From Pseudonocardiales bacterium (lineage in GTDB: Bacteria; Actinomycetota; Actinomycetes; Mycobacteriales; Jatrophihabitantaceae): a stretch of 26,095 nucleotides of DNA. Each line of letters opens with the position of its first letter. Position 1 is the stretch's first letter. This document shows, piece by piece, positions 21,984 to 26,095 of this stretch. Both the position numbers and the translations under genes were made by a program. The notes beneath the pieces are model-generated. The model saw only the letters and a list, made by a program, of their open reading frames with translations. It was not told the origin of the DNA and did not search any database. The DNA lies in assembly GCA_025465405.1 (NCBI GenBank), contig JAODNL010000248.1, forward strand, positions 1 through 26,095, given 5' to 3'.

Positions 21984-23143
21984 GGGCTGAGCACCACTGC
22001 GCTCGGCCCGGATGAGACCAGGACGGGCCCGGAACGCTGGACCTGGGCGGTGGAGGTGCCACGGCATTGCCGCACGGCTTCGACGACGAGGTTCATGCCG
22101 TGCACGTAGGCCTCGGACAGGTGTCCCCCGCTGGTGTTCACCGGAACCGGAGCGGCACTGCCGATGCCGTGGTCGAGCACAGCCCGCCAACCGGCTCCAG
22201 GTCGCGCAAGCCCATACGCCTCCATCCCGAGTAGCACGGATATCGACGTCGCGTCGTAGATCATCGCGGCGCTGAGGTCACCCGGCTGGATGCCGGCCAC
22301 ACTGAACAGTTCCCGCGCCAGGGCTCGGTACGTCGGCCCGTTGCGGAGCTCGCCGTAGATGGCAATCGACTCGGCGTAGGCGAACATGCCGGCCATGACG
22401 GCCGTGATGTGCACTGGCGAGCTGGACGCGGCCCGCGCGACGTCGGTGGCGGCCACGACCACCGCAGCCGCGCCGTCGGTCTCGAGCGCGAGGTCGAAGA
22501 TGCGCAACGGCGTCGCGATGACGCGCCCGGACAGGTAGCCGGCCGCGTCGAGCGGACGGCCGTGCATCACAGCGGCCGGGTTGCGCTGGGCATAGGTGCG
22601 CTGGTCCATCGCGATCCTCGCCAACGCGCCGACCAGGTCCTGCTCCGCTATGCCGGCTTCCCACTGGTAGCGCCGCGCCCACATGGCCATGACCTGCCCC
22701 GGGCTGAGCAAGCCGTAGGGCCCGGCGAACGCACCGGACGGCGCCCGATCACCGCGGGCGACGAGTTCCCCGCCCCCGGATTCGAAGCTGCGCTCGGCCC
22801 GCCCGTATCGCGTGCGCGAGTAGCCGTTCAGCGATCGGTAGCACACGACGATCCGTGCCTGCCCGCTCGTCACGGCCGCAGCCGCGTGGGCAAGCGCCGT
22901 CGGGGCACCCAAGCCGCCGTAACCGGTCTGCGAGTAGTACCGGAGGCGCCAGCCGAAGGATCGCACCAGCATCGCCTCGTCGACCGAGTCGTAGGAGTAG
23001 CGCACGAGGCCATCCACGTCGCTGGGCGATATCCCGCAATCGGCCAGGGCGCCTTCGACCGCCTCGACGGCAAGGGACCATTCCGAGCGCTGTGACGCGC
23101 GCGAGTACGCCGTCTGGCCGATACCGATGACCGCGGCCGACAT
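21980..23143 (-). CDS. Thiolase-superfamily protein without the nucleophilic Cys (lipid-transfer/Ltp2-like)
   Basis: A 387-residue thiolase-fold protein. The N-terminus AAVIGIGQTAYSR, the GPYGLLSPGQVMAMWARRYQ block (141-160), IYDATSISVLLGMEAYGL and the C-terminal NTSGGHLSEAYVHGMNLVVEAVRQ are typical of the sterol-carrier/lipid-transfer thiolase branch. Where true thiolases have the nucleophile in a CxxG-type loop, this protein reads SQTGYGGLGAPTALAHA (71-87) with no Cys, so Claisen chemistry through an acyl-enzyme is unlikely. Ltp2-type enzymes with this feature perform retro-aldol cleavage of a beta-hydroxyacyl-CoA, and the adjacent DUF35 gene supports that. The ATG shares one base with the cyclase stop (TGATG). 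Confidence 0.88.
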   Translation of the reverse strand: MSAAVIGIGQTAYSRASQRSEWSLAVEAVEGALADCGISPSDVDGLVRYSYDSVDEAMLVRSFGWRLRYYSQTGYGGLGAPTALAHAAAAVTSGQARIVVCYRSLNGYSRTRYGRAERSFESGGGELVARGDRAPSGAFAGPYGLLSPGQVMAMWARRYQWEAGIAEQDLVGALARIAMDQRTYAQRNPAAVMHGRPLDAAGYLSGRVIATPLRIFDLALETDGAAAVVVAATDVARAASSSPVHITAVMAGMFAYAESIAIYGELRNGPTYRALARELFSVAGIQPGDLSAAMIYDATSISVLLGMEAYGLARPGAGWRAVLDHGIGSAAPVPVNTSGGHLSEAYVHGMNLVVEAVRQCRGTSTAQVQRSGPVLVSSGPSAVVLSP

Positions 23144-24090
23144 CAGAGGATGGCGATCGGATTCACCGGTGAGCCGGTGAAGCGGGCAAGTGCCAGTGGC
23201 GCTACGACGAGCTGGAAGTCCCATCGGCCGCGAGCCGCGCAGGCGGCGGACAGACCTTCGAGAAGCAGGTTGTCCAGCAGTGGCAGGCCGAGGTATGCGA
23301 GCGCGCCCGCGTGCACCGGCATCGGATGGGCGCTGACACCGGGACGCATGACGTCGTTCTGCACATCCGACCCGAGCACGGCGACGTCATGCTGCCGCAG
23401 CCAGGGAAGTGATCGTCCCGTCAATCCGGGCGATCCGGCTGTCATCGGCGAGATCGCGCCGTGGATGGCCGCTCGCGCGTCGCGTCCGACGCGCACGAGC
23501 AGCAGATCGGCCGGGCGGAGTTCGGTGTCCTGGCTGGCCGCGATCTCGTCCAGGTCCGCCGGTTCGAGGCCGTCTCCCGGCTCCAGCCACTCGCGTCCCA
23601 TCGCCCGGGGCGCGTCCAGCAGGACGCCTCGGCCCACCAGCCCGCGCGCGAACGGAACCACCGACCCGGCGGCGGCTCCTGACCTCGTCGAAACCAGGCC
23701 AGCCGGCCGGCCGTTGTACATCAGACCGTTGAAGAACTGGTGGCTGTGCGCGTCGAGGTGCGTCACGGCGAACCCGTGGTACGCCAGGCCCACCCAGTCG
23801 CTCGCGTGGCTCCCGCCGATCGGTGCCGCCGCGTCGCCGCTGCCTGTCATCAGGTGCAGGAGCGGCTGCGGATTGTCCAGCGCGGGATGGATCGTCAGCG
23901 GTCGGCCGAGGGCGATGCACTCCCCCGTGCTGACGGCGCTGGCTGCGGCGCGCGCGTGCTCCGCGGTGAGGAGGTTGACCGTGCCCAGCTCGTCGTCCGT
24001 GCCCCAGCGCCCCCAGTTGCTGAGCGGCGCCATCAGCTCCGCGAAGTCGGCCGCCGACGCTTGCGTCCAGCCCGGCGCGATGTCACCCAC
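23143..24090 (-). CDS. Cyclase-family metal-dependent hydrolase (kynurenine-formamidase-like fold)
   Basis: A 315-residue member of the cyclase/KynB-like family (PF04199). The metal motif is HGFAVTHLDAHSHQF with His111, Asp113 and His117 (usual form THxDxPxH), and the opening NWGRWGTDDELGTVNLLT is typical of a long subfamily found with CoA-transferases and catabolic genes. Members hydrolyse amides, lactones or cyclic ketone products; ring opening of a lactone or cyclic dione would suit this pathway but is inferred. The GTG start immediately follows the CoA-transferase stop, with GAAGG ten bases upstream. Confidence 0.86.
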   Translation of the reverse strand: MGDIAPGWTQASAADFAELMAPLSNWGRWGTDDELGTVNLLTAEHARAAASAVSTGECIALGRPLTIHPALDNPQPLLHLMTGSGDAAAPIGGSHASDWVGLAYHGFAVTHLDAHSHQFFNGLMYNGRPAGLVSTRSGAAAGSVVPFARGLVGRGVLLDAPRAMGREWLEPGDGLEPADLDEIAASQDTELRPADLLLVRVGRDARAAIHGAISPMTAGSPGLTGRSLPWLRQHDVAVLGSDVQNDVMRPGVSAHPMPVHAGALAYLGLPLLDNLLLEGLSAACAARGRWDFQLVVAPLALARFTGSPVNPIAIL

Positions 24091-25293
24091 TCACACCACG
24101 CCTTCGGCCCGCAGCTTCGCCAGCTCGTCCGCGCCGATACCGAGGCGCTCGTAGACCTCGGCCGTATGCGCGCCCAAGGCCGGACCGGACCAGCGAATGC
24201 GCGGCGGTGTCGTGGAGAGGCGGAACGGAGTGTTCGCCATGCGCAGCGGTCCCAGCTCCGGGTCCTCGACCGTCGCGACCGCTCCGATGGCGGCGTACTG
24301 AGGATCGGCCAGGATGTCAGGGACGGCGAACACCACGGCGGCCGGCGCACCGACCTCACGACATGCCGCCAGGACGTCGGTGTGCGTCCTCATGCCTACC
24401 CACTCGCCGACTGCCGCATCGAGCTCGTCACAGTGCTCGGCGCGAAGGTGGGCGTTCTGGAACCACGGCTCGTCGAGAAATCTCGGATGCCCAACGAGGG
24501 TGAGCAGGCGGTTGGCCGTCGACTGGGTACTCGTCGAGATCGCCACCCAGCGGCCGTCTTGCGAGAGGTACATGTTGCGTGGCGCGTTGACCGGCGAGCG
24601 GTTCCCGACTCGTGACATGACGCTGCCCAGCTGGTCGTACTCGATCAACTGCGGCTCCAGCACGGTCAGCAACGGTTCGATGATCGAGACGTCGACCTCC
24701 TGCCCGGTACCGGTCGTCCTTCGCGCCCAGAGCGCCGACATGATCGCGAAGGCCGTCGTGATCCCGGTGACGGTGTCGGCCAGACCGAACGGCGGCAGCG
24801 TCGGCGGCCCGTCCGGCTGGCCGTTGCGATGGGCGAACCCGCTCATCGACTCGGCGAGCGTGCCGAAGCCCGGCTGGGTCGCGAGCGGCCCGTGCTGTCC
24901 GAACCCGCTGACGTGCGCCATCACGAGGCCCGGGTTGACGGCGCTGAGTGCGGGATAGTCGATCCCCCACCGCGCCATGGTTCCGGGACGGAAGTTCTCG
25001 ACCACGACGTCGGCGCCGGCGGACAGCCGGCGAAAGATTCCCTGACCCACGGGATTGGCAAGATCGAGCGTCACGCTCAACTTGCCGCGACCGAGGACCT
25101 TCCACCACAGGCCGTGGCCGTCCTTCTGACCACCGTGGTTGCGCAGCGAGTCGCCACCCACCGGATGCTCGATCTTGACCACTTCGGCGCCCAGGTCGGC
25201 GAGCAGCATCGTGGCGAGCGGCCCGGCGATCAGGTTCGACGCGTCGAGCACACGCAGATCGGCCAGTGATCCCCGTCCGCCATCTGGTGTCAC
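24091..25293 (-). CDS. Family III CoA-transferase (CaiB/BaiF type)
   Basis: Transfers CoA from a donor thioester to a carboxylic acid, activating it without ATP. With the GTG at 25293 the protein has 400 residues and begins just before LADLRVLDASNLIAGPLATMLLADLGAEVVKIE in the family's usual place; Asp173 in PPFGLADTVTGI matches the catalytic aspartate of formyl-CoA transferase. AAAGGA lies about ten bases upstream. An earlier GTG at 25329 would add 12 residues and sit three bases from the upstream stop but has a weak ribosome site. In context it is the only CoA-activating enzyme in the window, since no acyl-CoA ligase is present. Confidence 0.9.
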   Translation of the reverse strand: MTPDGGRGSLADLRVLDASNLIAGPLATMLLADLGAEVVKIEHPVGGDSLRNHGGQKDGHGLWWKVLGRGKLSVTLDLANPVGQGIFRRLSAGADVVVENFRPGTMARWGIDYPALSAVNPGLVMAHVSGFGQHGPLATQPGFGTLAESMSGFAHRNGQPDGPPTLPPFGLADTVTGITTAFAIMSALWARRTTGTGQEVDVSIIEPLLTVLEPQLIEYDQLGSVMSRVGNRSPVNAPRNMYLSQDGRWVAISTSTQSTANRLLTLVGHPRFLDEPWFQNAHLRAEHCDELDAAVGEWVGMRTHTDVLAACREVGAPAAVVFAVPDILADPQYAAIGAVATVEDPELGPLRMANTPFRLSTTPPRIRWSGPALGAHTAEVYERLGIGADELAKLRAEGVV

Positions 25294-25332
25294 CCGCTGA
25301 TCGTCCTTTCGTGTGCGCGTGCCGGCCACTAC

Positions 25333-26095
25333 TCAGCCGAGATTTGGGATTACCTCTTTGCCGAACAGGCGGATCGACTCGAGCACTCGCTCGTGCGGGA
25401 TCCGGCCCAGCTGCATCGCCGCCAGTATCTGCGTGGCGCCGACGTCGCGGAAGCCCCGTGCGGTCTCGATGATCGTGTCGGGTGAGCCGACCAACACCAT
25501 CCCGTTGTCCAGCAGGTAGTCGAACTTCACCTTTCCGGACTGGGCCGGTCCCTGACTGATCGCCTTCGCGTACCACTCGTAGCCGGGCGGGAGCTCGCGC
25601 TTCTCACCCCAGCGCAGGAAGTGGTCGATCGTGACGTCGAGGTACTGGACGAACGCTTCTTCGCAGATCTCCTTCGCCTCGGCGTCGGTGGGCGCGCAGA
25701 AGCACATCATGAACACGGCGGCCTGCGGGTTCTTCGCCGAGACCGGACGGGTGGTCGTCTCCATCGCCGCGCGCCACTCGGCGAGACGCCGCCCCATGGC
25801 GTCCTTGTCGACCGCCATGCCGAACGCGAGCACGCCGAGCCCGTACTCGCCGGCCATCGCGTAACTGGGCGGGCTGGTCGCCGCCACCCACATCGGCGGG
25901 TGCGGCCGCTGGACCGGGCGCGGAAACACCTTGCGCGGCGGGATGTGCAGGTACTTGCCGTCGAACTCGACGAGCTCCTCGCCGCTCGTCCAGAGTTGCT
26001 GCAGGTACTCCACAGCCTCCGACCACATGCCTCGGGTATCGCCAGGGTCGATCCCGAAGCCACCGATCTCGTGCTCGGCGATCGAACGCCCGGTT
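25333..26095 (-). CDS. LLM-class (luciferase-like) flavin-dependent oxidoreductase, 5'-truncated by the window edge
   Basis: The C-terminal part of a luciferase-like FMNH2- or F420-dependent monooxygenase or dehydrogenase. The frame is open to the window end, and the residues before the internal Met (RSIAEHEIGGFGIDPGDTRG) continue the family pattern ahead of MWSEAVEYLQQLW. Further landmarks are PRPVQRPHPPMWVAATSP, GLGVLAFG, and the terminal VLVGSPDTIIETARGFRDVGATQ. About 254 residues are visible of a family length of roughly 350-400. It is the most upstream visible gene of the right-hand operon. Whether it uses FMNH2 or F420 cannot be decided without the N-terminus. Confidence 0.9.
   Translation of the reverse strand, partial: TGRSIAEHEIGGFGIDPGDTRGMWSEAVEYLQQLWTSGEELVEFDGKYLHIPPRKVFPRPVQRPHPPMWVAATSPPSYAMAGEYGLGVLAFGMAVDKDAMGRRLAEWRAAMETTTRPVSAKNPQAAVFMMCFCAPTDAEAKEICEEAFVQYLDVTIDHFLRWGEKRELPPGYEWYAKAISQGPAQSGKVKFDYLLDNGMVLVGSPDTIIETARGFRDVGATQILAAMQLGRIPHERVLESIRLFGKEVIPNLG

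Noticed and set aside
1..26095. CRISPR array, tRNA/rRNA genes, insertion sequences, attachment sites
   Set aside because: Reading both strands gave no spaced repeats, no clear tRNA or rRNA sequence, and no transposase or integrase gene.

Overview
The window is about 26 kb of very GC-rich DNA with frequent GTG and TTG starts, strong third-position G/C bias and long open frames on both strands. Together with the gene families present (an HsaA/HsaB-like flavin monooxygenase pair, a P450, IclR and TetR regulators, a LivH-LivM fusion), this points to a soil or environmental actinomycete. The sequence alone does not identify the species. The content is an accessory catabolic island for an aromatic or polycyclic compound. 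No rRNA, tRNA, insertion sequence or CRISPR array was seen.

Layout. At the left edge, a 5'-truncated cytochrome P450 and an aldehyde dehydrogenase (2-2562, + strand) overlap by ATGA. They converge on a minus-strand operon (10504 down to 2582) that reads mhpF, mhpE, mhpD (lower meta-cleavage pathway), then a branched-chain-amino-acid-type ABC importer: lipoprotein binding protein, fused LivH-LivM permease, LivG and LivF. An IclR regulator (10616-11422, +) is divergent from mhpF. A second minus-strand operon (20848 down to 11504) carries, in transcription order: SnoaL-like protein, a 37-codon small ORF, HsaA-like monooxygenase, meta-cleavage-product hydrolase, type I extradiol dioxygenase, HpaI-type aldolase, LigJ-like hydratase, HsaB-like flavin reductase, KstD-like flavoprotein, SDR, VOC protein and a second SnoaL-like protein. 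A TetR regulator (20975-21628, +) is divergent from it. A third minus-strand operon (from beyond 26095 down to 21525) carries an LLM flavin monooxygenase, a class III CoA-transferase, a cyclase-family metal hydrolase, a thiolase-fold protein without the usual cysteine, and its DUF35 zinc-ribbon partner.

How the genes may work together (inference from family chemistry). The importer brings in an acid. The P450/ALDH, SDR and KstD-like flavoprotein oxidise or aromatise the scaffold. HsaA/HsaB-like proteins hydroxylate a phenol to a catechol, the extradiol enzyme opens it, and the C-C hydrolase splits the product into a carboxylic acid and a 2-hydroxy-dienoate. MhpD, MhpE and MhpF turn the dienoate into pyruvate and acetyl- or propionyl-CoA. 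The released acid could be activated by the CoA-transferase and shortened by the thiolase-fold/DUF35 pair in a retro-aldol step. A second hydratase/aldolase pair (LigJ-like plus HpaI-type) suggests a further branch. The set resembles the hsa part of steroid catabolism, but no KshA/KshB or Rieske oxygenase is present, so the substrate is unknown.

Most useful new observations: a 37-codon ORF that exactly fills the gap before the monooxygenase gene; a 14-bp-stem hairpin between the binding protein and permease genes; the cysteine-less thiolase/DUF35 pair; the double hydratase/aldolase set; and structured regulatory regions beside both regulators.
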